NCBI RefSeq assembly: GCF_004310865.1
Contig: NZ_SIXI01000002.1
Location: forward strand, 744,001-808,000
Direction of reading: 5' to 3'
From: Aquabacterium lacunae
Lineage (GTDB): Bacteria > Pseudomonadota > Gammaproteobacteria > Burkholderiales > Burkholderiaceae_C
Length of the DNA stretch: 64,000 nt
The notes under the pieces were generated by a model. It was not told the DNA's origin, did no database searches, and saw only the letters and a program-made list of their open reading frames with translations. Each line of letters begins with the position of its first letter. The first letter of the stretch is position 1. Positions 27,389-36,646 of this stretch are shown piece after piece. The position numbers and the translations under genes are program-made.

Positions 27389-28253
27389 GGCGAGCAGATG
27401 CTGGCCAGCAGAACGCAGGGCCAGAACCACGACTGGCGCGCGGTGGCCATTGCACGCAATGCCAGCGGCTTGCCTTTGACCATCACCCAGGGTGGTCGCA
27501 CACGCGCCTTGCGCTACAACCCCGACCACCGACTGATCGAGGTGCGCCAGAACGGCCAGCTGCTGGCCCGCTACGGCCACAACACCCATGGCCAGCGCAT
27601 CAGCAAGCTGGTGGGGCCCCAAACGCCAGCCAGCCAGGCGCAGACCTTCTTGTGGTGCCAGGGCCAGCTCAGCGCCGAAGGCCATGGCCAGGCCATTGAC
27701 CGGCGTTATGTGTACGCCCATGGCGTGCCTGTGGCCGTGATCGACCACCCGGGTGGCGCCAGCGCCATCACGCCCGCCGAGGGCCCCTGGTCGGCCCTGC
27801 TGCAATGGGCCCAGGCCGTCTGGCGTGTGGCCGCCACCCCCGCCCCGCAGCTGACCTACCTGCACAGCAACGAGATCGGCACGCCCGTGGCGGCCACCGG
27901 TGCACGCGGCCAGCTGCTCTGGCAGGCCGAGCACAGCGCCTTTGGTGAGTTGCGCGCGCTGCGCACCGAACACCGCCCGGGCCATGCGCCGCAAGATGGC
28001 GTGAAAGGCTTTGCGCTCAACCTGCGCCTGCCCGGCCAGTACTTCGACGCTGAGACCGGCTGGCACGACAACGTGCTGCGCACCTATGACCCGCAGCGCG
28101 GCCAGTACCTGGAGCCCGACCCACTGGGGCCCACGCCAAACTGGAGCCGTGGTGCAGGGCCCTGGCTGACCCAGCCCTTTGCCTATGCCAACCACAACCC
28201 CATCACCTATGCAGACCCCACTGGGCTGATATTGTTTGCGTTTGATGGGACGG
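27389..28253 (+). repeat. Rhs 3' core repeat, copy B
   Basis: Near-identical copy of the 24954-25817 segment, starting abruptly after the first immunity gene and ending where the tip of module 2 begins. The sequence between 27353 and 27388 is not part of the core, and contains no other feature I can identify. Confidence 0.93.
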
Positions 28254-29368
28254 GGAATGATCAAAACTCAAGAACCAATGTCCTAGAGTTCGCGCAGGCG
28301 TACGATGATTTCAATGCATTTGACCGGGCAACAAACAAATCAGGCGACACTTATTACATCCAAGGAGTTTCAACTCAAGGCGGCATTTGGGACAACTCAG
28401 TGACAGGCGGTGCGTTTGCAATTCAATTGCGTGATCGAATCAATCAACAACTGTTGGATCTTGACGCTTACGTCAGAGACTACGCCAAATGGAGCGAAGA
28501 GCAATCAAGCACCTCACAAGCACAAACAAATGAAAAGAAAAATATAAAAGTAACACTCGACATCACAGGCTTCAGCCGGGGGGCTGCTGCCGCTAGAGAA
28601 TTCGCAAACATAGTAACCGACAGAATTGACTCAGGCTATTACAACAAGCTCACTGGAGGCTGCGTGAATTTGAATATCAGAGGCATGTGGCTTTTTGACA
28701 CCGTCTTGAGCACCACAACCGCTGATTTTGGTGGGCAGGCATTCAGGATGGTAATTCCAGAGCAGGTGGGCGTTGTTGCGCATGCGGTCGCAGTGAATGA
28801 ATACAGAGCATTGTTTCCACTGGAATCCATAGCACCATCACAAGCCGCGTTGTCTGGTGGGCTTGGTGCCAGGAGGATTGAGCGTGGTTTCGTTGGCGCG
28901 CACAGCGATGTTGGCGGTGGCTACAACTGCACATCAGGCTGCGATGGTGGGGATTTGAGCGATGTGGCACTGAACTGGATGATTGGACAAGCCACCCAGG
29001 CAGGTGTAAAAATGAAAGAGCTTAGACCAGATTTGAAGGTGGTGACAAACCCGACCGTGCACGACGAGAGCCGATCAGCCCTCTGGCGCACGCCTGGTTT
29101 TGGTGGGCTGTCCAGCGATAGGCAAGTTCGGTTCCGTGGCACCGACAGAGCGAGCACAGCGGGGCCGGGCACCAGCAATGCCAAAGATGTGACTTTTGAA
29201 GGCGGCATGAAATACTCAGAAAGCCTCAAGTACATTGAATATGCCAACTTGGGCATCACCGATCTTTTTGAGACCCGTGTCGGCAAGGTTAATCTGTGCG
29301 GCACAAATGGATACATTCAATGGGTCAACTCACAGTATGGAACGGGAATGACATGCCAGCAACAATGA
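27398..29368 (+). CDS. Orphan Rhs C-terminal module 2 with DUF2235 phospholipase-like tip
   Basis: An open frame of 656 residues beginning inside the repeated Rhs core (ATG of GEQMLAS), so it lacks the signal peptide and most of the shell. It may be silent unless recombined into the full-length gene. The first about 280 residues match the main Rhs core. After YADPTGL a distinct tip follows: LFAFDGTGN, ITGFSRGAAAAREF (nucleophile Ser), IRGMWLFDTVLST, HAVAVNEYRALFP and RGFVGAHSDVGGGYNC, again DUF2235-like but different from tip 1 between motifs. The C-terminus ends GTGMTCQQQ. The stop overlaps the immunity start by 4 bases. Confidence 0.85.
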   Translation: MLASRTQGQNHDWRAVAIARNASGLPLTITQGGRTRALRYNPDHRLIEVRQNGQLLARYGHNTHGQRISKLVGPQTPASQAQTFLWCQGQLSAEGHGQAIDRRYVYAHGVPVAVIDHPGGASAITPAEGPWSALLQWAQAVWRVAATPAPQLTYLHSNEIGTPVAATGARGQLLWQAEHSAFGELRALRTEHRPGHAPQDGVKGFALNLRLPGQYFDAETGWHDNVLRTYDPQRGQYLEPDPLGPTPNWSRGAGPWLTQPFAYANHNPITYADPTGLILFAFDGTGNDQNSRTNVLEFAQAYDDFNAFDRATNKSGDTYYIQGVSTQGGIWDNSVTGGAFAIQLRDRINQQLLDLDAYVRDYAKWSEEQSSTSQAQTNEKKNIKVTLDITGFSRGAAAAREFANIVTDRIDSGYYNKLTGGCVNLNIRGMWLFDTVLSTTTADFGGQAFRMVIPEQVGVVAHAVAVNEYRALFPLESIAPSQAALSGGLGARRIERGFVGAHSDVGGGYNCTSGCDGGDLSDVALNWMIGQATQAGVKMKELRPDLKVVTNPTVHDESRSALWRTPGFGGLSSDRQVRFRGTDRASTAGPGTSNAKDVTFEGGMKYSESLKYIEYANLGITDLFETRVGKVNLCGTNGYIQWVNSQYGTGMTCQQQ

Positions 29369-29901
29369 GATGGATGAAAAATTGCATCGGGGCACTGATA
29401 AGTGCGCTGCTGTCTGCGTGTGGATCGCTAGGGAGCGGGGAGGCTGTTTCCTACAGGGTTTGGAATGCCAATGAGCACACCGCCATTTACTCCCCTACCC
29501 TTATTACTGGAGATAAAATACTGGATGGGGGCCGCGGCAGCACCAGAAGAGAACGTTACCCTGGCTCGAATGGTTGGGATGGTGCAGGAGGAAGCGCAAT
29601 CCCATCAGACGCAGCTCATAAAGTACCCGAGACAGCAGTTTTGACATGGCGCCTACCAGCCAAACCCGGTCAAGAAGAATATTCTGGCGATTTGGTTGGT
29701 CCATTCGAAATCAGATTGCGATCAAAAATACCAGCACATGTTCTAGAGCGCGTCAAAGGGAGCAGGGATTCTCGACTCGCCATCGGTGTTTCAGTTGGCG
29801 AGGTTCCGATCAAAGTCAGATGGGTCCTGAAGGAGGGCACTTTTGTCAATGGCCAACCTGTTGGCGGCTGGCGCGACATAGAGCGTGGCGGTGATTGGTA
29901 A
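29365..29901 (+). CDS. Predicted lipoprotein immunity protein of module 2
   Basis: A 178-residue protein. The ATG at 29365 overlaps the module 2 stop (ATGA) and is preferred; an ATG at 29353 would add four residues. The N-terminus MRWMKNCIGALISALLSACGS is a typical lipoprotein signal with lipobox LSAC. The body is unrelated by eye to the other immunity proteins except for general layout (ETAVLTWRLPAKPG, then a C-terminal IKVRWVLKEG echoing IKMRWAMRD in module 3). Role inferred from position and signal. Confidence 0.72.
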   Translation: MRWMKNCIGALISALLSACGSLGSGEAVSYRVWNANEHTAIYSPTLITGDKILDGGRGSTRRERYPGSNGWDGAGGSAIPSDAAHKVPETAVLTWRLPAKPGQEEYSGDLVGPFEIRLRSKIPAHVLERVKGSRDSRLAIGVSVGEVPIKVRWVLKEGTFVNGQPVGGWRDIERGGDW

Positions 29902-32702
29902 GGGCGCAAGGACCAGCACGCAGGGCAGATTCGGCCCTGAACCCAACTGCTCCGACCCTGGCCTACCAGGGCGTGCGCCTGGTGCGCATCACGCACCCGC
30001 AAGAAAGCGAGCACATGCAGCACGACGCGCTGGGGCGCGTGGTGCTCAAGACCATTGAACGCGCGGCCACGGCCACACAACCGGCCCAGCGCTGGAGCGA
30101 GCGCTTTGCGTATGACGTGGCCGACCGCCTGACACGCCATGAGCTGCCCGAGGGCGGCGCCCTGCTCTACACCTGGGGCCCGAGGCGGCAGCTGCAACGC
30201 ATCGACATGGAAGACGGGCGCCTGAGCGCCGTGCTGGGCGCCACGCTGGCGCAATGGCTGGGCCTGGGCCGCCAGACCCTGATCGAGCCACTGCCTGAAG
30301 GCTCGCCAACCACCGCCAAACAGGCTCAGGCGCAGCCCACCGCGCCCGGCACGCTGCCCGCCAGCCTGCAAGCGCTACTTCAAGCCGAGCGGGGCTACCG
30401 CTGGGGCAATGGCGTGGCCGTGCGCTGGCGCCTGAACGCCCAGGGCCAACTGGCCAGCCTGCGCTACAGCGCCCCCACCCAACAGGTGGCCTGGTGGCAG
30501 CCCCTGTGGGACAGCCTGCCCATGGCCACGGCGCAAGCCAGCCAGCCAGCCGGCGAGGCTGCCTCGCAGCCCACCGCCCCAACAGGCACAGCACCCACAG
30601 GCACAGCACCAACTGCCCCGCCCCCCGCCGGCATGGACTGGGCCTACACCTACGACCCCTGGGGCCGCCTGATCAGCAAGGGCAACAGCCACTACGCCTA
30701 CGACACCGCTGGGCGCCTGCTGGTGGCGCAGCAGGACCAGGGCACAGATGCCCAAACCACCGACTTCTACGCCTATGGCACCGGCGCACAAGGCGAGCAG
30801 ATGCTGGCCAGCAGAACCCAGGGCCAGAACCACGACTGGCGCACGGTGGCCATTGCACGCAATGCCAGCGGCTTGCCTTTGACCATCACCCAGGGTGGCC
30901 GCACCCGCGCTTTGCGCTACAACCCCGACCACCGCCTCATCGAGGTGCGCCAGAACGGCCAGCTGCTGGCCCGCTACGGCCACAACACCCATGGCCAGCG
31001 CATCAGCAAGCTGGTGGGGCCCCAAACGCCAGCCAGCCAGGCGCAGACCTTCTTGTGGAGCCAGGGCCGGCTCAGCGCCGAAGGCCATGGCCAGGCCATT
31101 AACCGGCGTTACGTGTACGCCCATGGCGTGCCGGTGGCCGTGATCGACCACCCGGGTGGCGCCAGCGCCATCACGCCCGCCGAGGGCCCCTGGTCGGCCC
31201 TGCTGCAATGGGCCCAGGCCGTCTGGCGTGTGGCCGCCACCCCTGCCCCGCAGCTGACCTACCTGCACAGCAACGAGATCGGCACGCCCGTGGCAGCCAC
31301 CGGTGCTCGCGGCCAGCTGCTCTGGCAGGCCGAGCACAGCGCCTTTGGTGAGTTGCGTATGCTGCGCACCGAACACCGCCCAGGCCATGCGCCGCAAGAT
31401 GGCGTGAAAGGCTTTGCCCTGAACCTGCGCCTGCCCGGCCAGTACTTCGACGCTGAGACCGGCTGGCACGACAACGTGCTGCGCACCTATGACCCGCAGC
31501 GCGGCCAGTACCTCGAGCCCGACCCGCTGGGGCCCACGCCCAACTGGCGCCGTGGTGCAGGGCCCTGGCTGACCCAGCCCTTTGCCTATGCCAACCACAA
31601 CCCCATCACCTACGCAGACCCCACTGGGCTGATATTGTTTGCGTTTGATGGGACGGGGAACAGCGACCCTGCCCAAAAAGGTAGCAGCCTATCCAACGTA
31701 CAAAAGTTTTATCAGGCCTATGACATTGCAGCAAACGGTGATCGTTTTTATATCACTGGCATAGGCACGACAAACAAAGACATGCCCGTCAAAGGCAGCG
31801 AAGCTGTTGGTACAGGCTTCCGTGAACGCCTGGATCTCGGCACCAAGTTCCTTGAGCAATTCATCAATCAAGACTCAGCCAACAGCGGAACCCGGCTTGA
31901 CGTGGACGTGGTGGGGTTCAGTCGTGGGGCTGCAGAGGCCCGAGCGTGGGTGTCCGAGATCGAAAAACAATTGAATGCATCTCGAGAATTTTCAACGAAC
32001 AACACCGGCAAGAACAAACGCTGCATCAACTTCCGGTTTCTTGGCGTGTGGGACACTGTGCCTCACCTGGGGGCCGATCATGGCGATGAGAAGAACTACG
32101 ATTTCTCGATCCCGGCGTCGGTAAAATTTGCAGCCCATGCGGTGGCAGTCAATGAGCATCGAGGCGGCTTGGCGGATTTCGATGTGGAATCCATCCATGC
32201 CAGTGCATCGGTCAAGAACTCTGGCAATCGAATCGAAAGAGGCTTTGTGGGTGCTCACTCAGACATCGGTGGCGGGTATGCTGAGGGTGATCTCAGTGAC
32301 GTGGCTTTGATGTGGATGATCGAGCAAGCGAACGACCAAGGAATTAAGTTCTTGACCAAAACCATCGCAGATGAGGGCTGGGATGTCGTCAGCAACCCCG
32401 TCGTCCACGACTCACGCATTGGCAAAGGGTTCAAAGAGTGGTTGTGGTCAGATGGCGGCGACCGCGAGATGGTTTATGTCAACGACACCCGGGTCAAACA
32501 GGAGGCAGCCCAGTTGACTGCGGGCGTGACAAATACAGCCATAGCACGCGAGTCGATTCAATACTTCAAAGACGGGTGCGGCAATGACGGCACCATCGTG
32601 GGCTTGGTCGACGTGACGAAATACAAGGCCTGGGTGTCAGACATCGGCGTGACTTTTGATGCGACACCGGCTGCCCCCAAGGGATGCGTGCTCAAAAAAT
32701 AA
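29895..32702 (+). CDS. Orphan Rhs C-terminal module 3 (longest) with DUF2235 phospholipase-like tip
   Basis: An open frame of 935 residues. The frame can start at a TTG at 29895, but the Rhs homology begins near 29955 and the first ATG in frame is at 30015, so the true start is unknown and the module may not be translated on its own. It carries about 570 residues of Rhs core (from LAYQGVRLVRITHPQESE), twice as much as the other orphans. The tip then reads LFAFDGTGNSD, DVVGFSRGAAEARAW, LGVWDTVPHLG, HAVAVNEHRGG, RGFVGAHSDIGGGY. The last 77 residues recur, with a few changes, in the fragment at 36398. Confidence 0.83.
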   Translation: MVRAQGPARRADSALNPTAPTLAYQGVRLVRITHPQESEHMQHDALGRVVLKTIERAATATQPAQRWSERFAYDVADRLTRHELPEGGALLYTWGPRRQLQRIDMEDGRLSAVLGATLAQWLGLGRQTLIEPLPEGSPTTAKQAQAQPTAPGTLPASLQALLQAERGYRWGNGVAVRWRLNAQGQLASLRYSAPTQQVAWWQPLWDSLPMATAQASQPAGEAASQPTAPTGTAPTGTAPTAPPPAGMDWAYTYDPWGRLISKGNSHYAYDTAGRLLVAQQDQGTDAQTTDFYAYGTGAQGEQMLASRTQGQNHDWRTVAIARNASGLPLTITQGGRTRALRYNPDHRLIEVRQNGQLLARYGHNTHGQRISKLVGPQTPASQAQTFLWSQGRLSAEGHGQAINRRYVYAHGVPVAVIDHPGGASAITPAEGPWSALLQWAQAVWRVAATPAPQLTYLHSNEIGTPVAATGARGQLLWQAEHSAFGELRMLRTEHRPGHAPQDGVKGFALNLRLPGQYFDAETGWHDNVLRTYDPQRGQYLEPDPLGPTPNWRRGAGPWLTQPFAYANHNPITYADPTGLILFAFDGTGNSDPAQKGSSLSNVQKFYQAYDIAANGDRFYITGIGTTNKDMPVKGSEAVGTGFRERLDLGTKFLEQFINQDSANSGTRLDVDVVGFSRGAAEARAWVSEIEKQLNASREFSTNNTGKNKRCINFRFLGVWDTVPHLGADHGDEKNYDFSIPASVKFAAHAVAVNEHRGGLADFDVESIHASASVKNSGNRIERGFVGAHSDIGGGYAEGDLSDVALMWMIEQANDQGIKFLTKTIADEGWDVVSNPVVHDSRIGKGFKEWLWSDGGDREMVYVNDTRVKQEAAQLTAGVTNTAIARESIQYFKDGCGNDGTIVGLVDVTKYKAWVSDIGVTFDATPAAPKGCVLKK
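30792..31660 (+). repeat. Rhs 3' core repeat, copy C
   Basis: Near-identical copy of 24954-25817, preceded by a further 840 bases matching 24141-24958 of the main gene. Homology ends at the tip boundary. Confidence 0.93.
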
Positions 32703-32717
32703 TCAATTGGACTCCAT

Positions 32718-33329
32718 ATGAACACATTGAGACGACAGATTTTTGGGTTGCCGGTGGCTGTTTTGTTTGGCGCGACGTCAGGATGCCGTGCGATGGATGT
32801 GGGTGCTGACGGGCCAGGGATGATTATTGAGTACAGAAACCTGATTAACGGTCGAAGCATCTCTGTCAAATCTGCTACGCTACCTGACGGGCTCGGTTTC
32901 AGTAATCCGGGGAGCGTATCTGGTGGGATTAACAGTCGATTCCCCAAATGGCAACGCGTACCAGCGGCCACCATGGCCACCTCAGGCGACCACCGCGAGC
33001 TGCCTGAGTGGGTGGATTTTGAGTGGTCTGAGCCGCCATACCCCGAGGACCCAAACATGAGTTTGGAAGCGTACAGAGCACTGCCGCGTCAGAAGCAGCG
33101 CCTGGAAATCAAACGGCGCATACCTCCTGCAGTCGTTGAAGAAGCCATCGCCTCCAAGCGTGTGGCCCAGCCTGGAAAAGTGGCGGACAAGACGCTGTGG
33201 ATCTACATCTTCTGGACACCTGATGGCATTAAGATGCGATGGGCCATGCGTGACAGAGCCACCGGCGGGCCGTTCGGAGAAATCGTGCGTGAGGGGGGCG
33301 ACGACTTGGATCGCTATAACCTGAAGTGA
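32718..33329 (+). CDS. Predicted lipoprotein immunity protein of module 3
   Basis: A 203-residue protein 15 bases after module 3. The signal MNTLRRQIFGLPVAVLFGATSGC has the lipobox TSGC. Residues about 35-83 differ strongly from the paralogue at 36647, while the flanks are almost identical, including LPEWVDFEWSEPPYPEDPN and the C-terminal TPDGIKMRWAMRDRATGG. I infer that the variable middle recognises the cognate toxin. The LPEW-type motif loosely recalls small lipoprotein immunity families such as DUF2931, but this needs a profile search. Confidence 0.72.
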   Translation: MNTLRRQIFGLPVAVLFGATSGCRAMDVGADGPGMIIEYRNLINGRSISVKSATLPDGLGFSNPGSVSGGINSRFPKWQRVPAATMATSGDHRELPEWVDFEWSEPPYPEDPNMSLEAYRALPRQKQRLEIKRRIPPAVVEEAIASKRVAQPGKVADKTLWIYIFWTPDGIKMRWAMRDRATGGPFGEIVREGGDDLDRYNLK

Positions 33330-33353
33330 CTAGTCTCTGGCTGGCGACGGCGT

Positions 33354-34200
33354 AGCAGAACGCAGGGCCAGAACCATGACTGGCGCACGGTGGCCATTGC
33401 ACGCAATGCCAGCGGCTTGCCTTTGACCATCACTCAGGGCGGCCACACACGCGCCTTGCGCTACAACCCCGACCACCGCCTGATCGAGGTGCGCCAGAAC
33501 GGCCAGCTGCTGGCCCGCTACGGCCACAACACCCATGGCCAGCGCATCAGCAAGCTGGTGGGGCCCCAAACGCCAGCCAGCCAGGCGCAGACCTTCTTGT
33601 GGAGCCAGGGCCAACTGGCTGCCGAAGGCCATGGCCAGGCCATTGACCGGCGTTATGTGTATGCCCATGGCGTGCCGGTGGCCGTGATCGACCACCCGGG
33701 TGGCGCCAGCGCCATCACGCCCGCCGAGGGCCCCTGGTCGGCCCTGCTGCAATGGGCCCAGGCCGTCTGGCGTGTGGCCGCCACCCCTGCCCCGCAGCTG
33801 ACCTACCTGCACAGCAACGAGATCGGCACGCCCGTGGCAGCCACCGGTGCTCGCGGCCAGCTGCTCTGGCAGGCCGAGCACAGCGCCTTTGGTGAGTTGC
33901 GCGCGCTGCGCACCGAACACCGCCCGGGCCATGCGCCGCAAGATGGCGTGAAAGGCTTTGCGCTCAACCTGCGCCTGCCCGGCCAGTACTTCGACGCTGA
34001 GACCAGCTGGCACGACAACGTGCTGCGCACCTATGACCCGCAGCGCGGCCAGTACCTCGAGCCCGACCCGCTGGGGCCCACGCCCAACTGGGGCCGTGGT
34101 GCAGGGCCCTGGCTGACCCAGCCGTTTGCCTACGCCAACCACAACCCCATCACCTACGCAGACCCCAATGGGCTCATCTTGTTTGCGTTTGATGGGACGG
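33354..34200 (+). repeat. Rhs 3' core repeat, copy D
   Basis: Near-identical copy of the Rhs core segment, starting slightly later than the others (at AGCAGAAC). One position within it (CACTCAGGG instead of CACCCAGGG) is shared with the small fragment at 36352, linking the two by descent. The 24 bases between immunity 3 and this copy also occur after the immunity gene at 36647. Confidence 0.93.
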
Positions 34201-35384
34201 GTAATAGCAATGATCCTGTGCAGCTCGCAAGTTTGGGCAATGGCATTTCGAATGTCTGGCAGTTTCGTCAACTCTACGCTGATGGGGCGGCCCGGTACAT
34301 CTCAGGTGTTGGCACCATCGACACCAGCGACCCGGCGCGCCCCATCAACCCGAAAGATTACGTTCCTCTCGCAGCAAAGCTTTTGCCTGTTGCTACCATC
34401 GTTGAAAAAGACATGGCACTCAATTATTCTGGCCGGGCTCGAATCACACGAATGGAGGAGTATTTCAACCAAGAGGCTGAGCTGTTTGTACAGAACGACA
34501 AAGCCATGAATGTGGACATTGTTGGATTCAGCCGTGGCGCCGCACAGGCACGGGAGTTTGCAAACATCATTGCAAATAAAACCAATGCCGATGGTTACTA
34601 TCAGTACACCATCAAAGATGGAGCCGGCAAGGTGGTGAATAAATGCCAGAAGGTGAATTTCAGGTTCATGGGTCTGTGGGACACTGTTTTGAGTACGGAC
34701 GGCGTGTTTTTTGGCAGCGGATACAATCTATCGGTGTCGGCAAAGTTTAATTACGTGGCGCAGGCAGTGGCATTGAATGAGTATCGTGGCGACACATTGC
34801 GAACCTTGCCAAATTCGACCGGCGCCTTTCCTTTGGAATCCATTGTTGGGTCAGCAGCACCTGTTGCAGGTGGCGTTCGAATCGAGCGTGGATTCATAGG
34901 GTCGCATGCAGACATCGGGGGCGGTTATGTTGGCACAGGCCAGCAAACGGATCTTGCCAAGGTGCCTCTGGCTTGGATGATCGAGCAGGCAAAGCTGGCA
35001 GGCGTCAAACTTCTACCACCCCCTGATACAGTGAATGCATCCGCAGTGATTCACGACAAGAGCGATGAGCAATACGCTCGAGACAAGGTGGTCAAGCCAT
35101 CAGACTCCGACGAACAGCGCGAGGTTCACTACATGAATGGCACCAAAACAAAAATCAAGTCCATGACAGGAACTGGCATGACCTATGCTGACACACAAAA
35201 AGACGACATCATTCAACTCAATCCGCCAGGGGTGGGCAAAATTGAATACGACTTGGCCGAAAACCCAATCATCACGTATGCGGCCAAGCCAGCTGATTAC
35301 TCAGCAGGCACGGTGAATATGAAGAAATACCTGGATTGGTTGACAGCCAACGGGTACACATTGGGGAATTTGCATGTTCAATAA
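33390..35384 (+). CDS. Orphan Rhs C-terminal module 4 with DUF2235 phospholipase-like tip
   Basis: An open frame of 664 residues starting at a GTG inside the Rhs repeat, without its own signal peptide. About 260 residues of core are followed by the tip: LFAFDGTGNSND, DIVGFSRGAAQAREF, FMGLWDTVLSTDG, QAVALNEYRGD and RGFIGSHADIGGGY. The core/tip junction has PNGL in place of PTGL. The end of the tip (GTVNMKKYLDWLTANGY) resembles the end of tip 1 (GTVNMEKYAKWLKDNY), indicating a conserved C-terminal element in these lipases. It overlaps the next gene by 11 bases. Confidence 0.84.
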   Translation: MAIARNASGLPLTITQGGHTRALRYNPDHRLIEVRQNGQLLARYGHNTHGQRISKLVGPQTPASQAQTFLWSQGQLAAEGHGQAIDRRYVYAHGVPVAVIDHPGGASAITPAEGPWSALLQWAQAVWRVAATPAPQLTYLHSNEIGTPVAATGARGQLLWQAEHSAFGELRALRTEHRPGHAPQDGVKGFALNLRLPGQYFDAETSWHDNVLRTYDPQRGQYLEPDPLGPTPNWGRGAGPWLTQPFAYANHNPITYADPNGLILFAFDGTGNSNDPVQLASLGNGISNVWQFRQLYADGAARYISGVGTIDTSDPARPINPKDYVPLAAKLLPVATIVEKDMALNYSGRARITRMEEYFNQEAELFVQNDKAMNVDIVGFSRGAAQAREFANIIANKTNADGYYQYTIKDGAGKVVNKCQKVNFRFMGLWDTVLSTDGVFFGSGYNLSVSAKFNYVAQAVALNEYRGDTLRTLPNSTGAFPLESIVGSAAPVAGGVRIERGFIGSHADIGGGYVGTGQQTDLAKVPLAWMIEQAKLAGVKLLPPPDTVNASAVIHDKSDEQYARDKVVKPSDSDEQREVHYMNGTKTKIKSMTGTGMTYADTQKDDIIQLNPPGVGKIEYDLAENPIITYAAKPADYSAGTVNMKKYLDWLTANGYTLGNLHVQ

Positions 35385-35943
35385 ATTGAGCTTGATGCTG
35401 AAATCGTTGAGATTGACCGCCGTGCTGCCTGTTGTTTTTGTGGGTGCCTGCGCGGCTGGAGGCGAAGGGCAAGGTGCCAACTATTTTGCGGACAAAAACA
35501 GAATGCAAATTGGTGCGGAATTGATTGTCGATGCAGTGGCTGGCGCTGAAATGTATGGGGTGGAGATGTTTTCCGACGGAAGTGATCGCGCTTTTTATGG
35601 CAAAGCCCATTCTAATGCCAAAAATATCGACAAAATGGGTTTCCCATTGCCCCGAATTCCGCAAAAGGTGCGGGTTATTTGGAGAAGCATATACAAGCCG
35701 CTTTGGTCAAAAACAGGAGGCATTACCTTTGATGGCCCATTAGCCGGAGATTACACCATCCCTGTGGCACCCCGAATTCCAGAAGCGGTGCTGGAAGACG
35801 TTCGAAGAAACGGTGGCGCACTGCGCATCAAGTTCCGCCTCAAGCCCGATGGTGTCATGTTGGGTTGGGACATCCAGCGTTCAGGGGCCTATGTTTTTGA
35901 GTACACCATGGCTGGTGGCGATTTTCTGGACACCCGATACTGA
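35374..35943 (+). CDS. Predicted lipoprotein immunity protein of module 4
   Basis: A 189-residue protein whose ATG lies inside the end of module 4. The signal MFNKLSLMLKSLRLTAVLPVVFVGACAAGG has the lipobox VGAC. The remainder shows the same general plan as the other immunity proteins: a middle region ending in a Trp-containing strand (KVRVIWRSIYKP), an APRIPEAVLEDVRR segment (compare RIPPAVVEEA in module 3) and a C-terminal GVMLGWDIQRSG (compare GIKMRWAMRDRA). This suggests a shared fold despite low identity. Function inferred from position. Confidence 0.72.
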   Translation: MFNKLSLMLKSLRLTAVLPVVFVGACAAGGEGQGANYFADKNRMQIGAELIVDAVAGAEMYGVEMFSDGSDRAFYGKAHSNAKNIDKMGFPLPRIPQKVRVIWRSIYKPLWSKTGGITFDGPLAGDYTIPVAPRIPEAVLEDVRRNGGALRIKFRLKPDGVMLGWDIQRSGAYVFEYTMAGGDFLDTRY

Positions 35944-36060
35944 TTCCGCCCTGAACAACTCGCAAGCCATTGATCTGCGGTGCGTTTCCGCCTGACGCGT
36001 GGTACGTGTTTGCCAGGAAATAAATGCCGTTCCCGCACTTTCTTGCAAATTTCTCTGCCC

Positions 36061-36177
36061 ATGAAGCCCACTGCCGTTGGCATGATCGACGTGGACAAAT
36101 ACTTGGGTTGGCTGCATGGCCTTCCACTGCCAGCCATGCCAATCAGCTGGAGAGAGGCCCAAGGGTTTACAGGTTAG
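36061..36177 (+). pseudogene. Fragment: C-terminal end of a lost DUF2235 Rhs tip
   Basis: The frame encoding AVGMIDVDKYLGWLHGLP matches the closing element of the intact tips (VDVTKYKAWVSDIG, GTVNMKKYLDWLTANG). No upstream toxin sequence remains. The region 35944-36060 before it and 36178-36351 after it contains no gene or repeat I can identify, apart from a short hairpin (CCCCAC, two bases, GTGGGG) at 36308-36321. Confidence 0.5.
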
Positions 36178-36351
36178 CTGATCCTGCGTCGGTGGTGGAT
36201 GGGGTAAGGTTACTGTGCTTGGCGGCGAACTCAGCTGGAGGTATTTTTCAATCGTGCCGTGCGGTCGTACCTCGTTTTAGTCCAGCTGTCAGTGGTCATC
36301 CAATAATCCCCACTTGTGGGGGGCGGACGATTTCTTGGATTACCGCTGACA

Positions 36352-36631
36352 GCCATTGCACGCAATGCCAGCGGCTTGCCTTTGACCATCACTCAGGGTG
36401 GTTTATGTCAACGACACTCCGGTCAAACAGGAGGCAGCCCAGTTGGCTGCGGGCGTGACAAATACATCCATAGCACGCGAGTCGATTCAATACTTCAAAG
36501 ACGGGTGTGGCAATGACGGCACCATCGTGGGCTTGGTCGACGTGACGAAATACAAGGCCTGGGTGTCAGACATCGGCGTGACTTTTGATTCGACACCGGC
36601 TGCCCCCAAGGGATGCGTGCTCAAAAATTAA
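36352..36631 (+). pseudogene. Deletion remnant: 50 bases of Rhs core joined to the tail of a module-3-like tip
   Basis: Bases 36352-36401 match the Rhs core (frame AIARNASGLPLTITQGG), including the T shared with copy D. At a 4-base microhomology (TGGT, 36399-36402) the sequence jumps to the last 77 residues of a tip nearly identical to that of module 3 (VYVNDTPVKQEAAQL to GCVLKN). Core and tail are in different frames, so no toxin can be made. About 2 kb of core and tip have been deleted, leaving the immunity gene behind. Confidence 0.8.
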
Positions 36632-36646
36632 TCAATTCAACTCCAT

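Noticed and set aside
24954-34200. Insertion-sequence or transposon explanation for the long repeats
   Set aside because: The repeats are coding Rhs core with divergent tips and immunity genes; no transposase or terminal inverted repeats are seen.
36178-36351. Possible gene or mobile-element fragment between the two toxin remnants
   Set aside because: No frame gave a recognisable protein on either strand; only a short hairpin is present.
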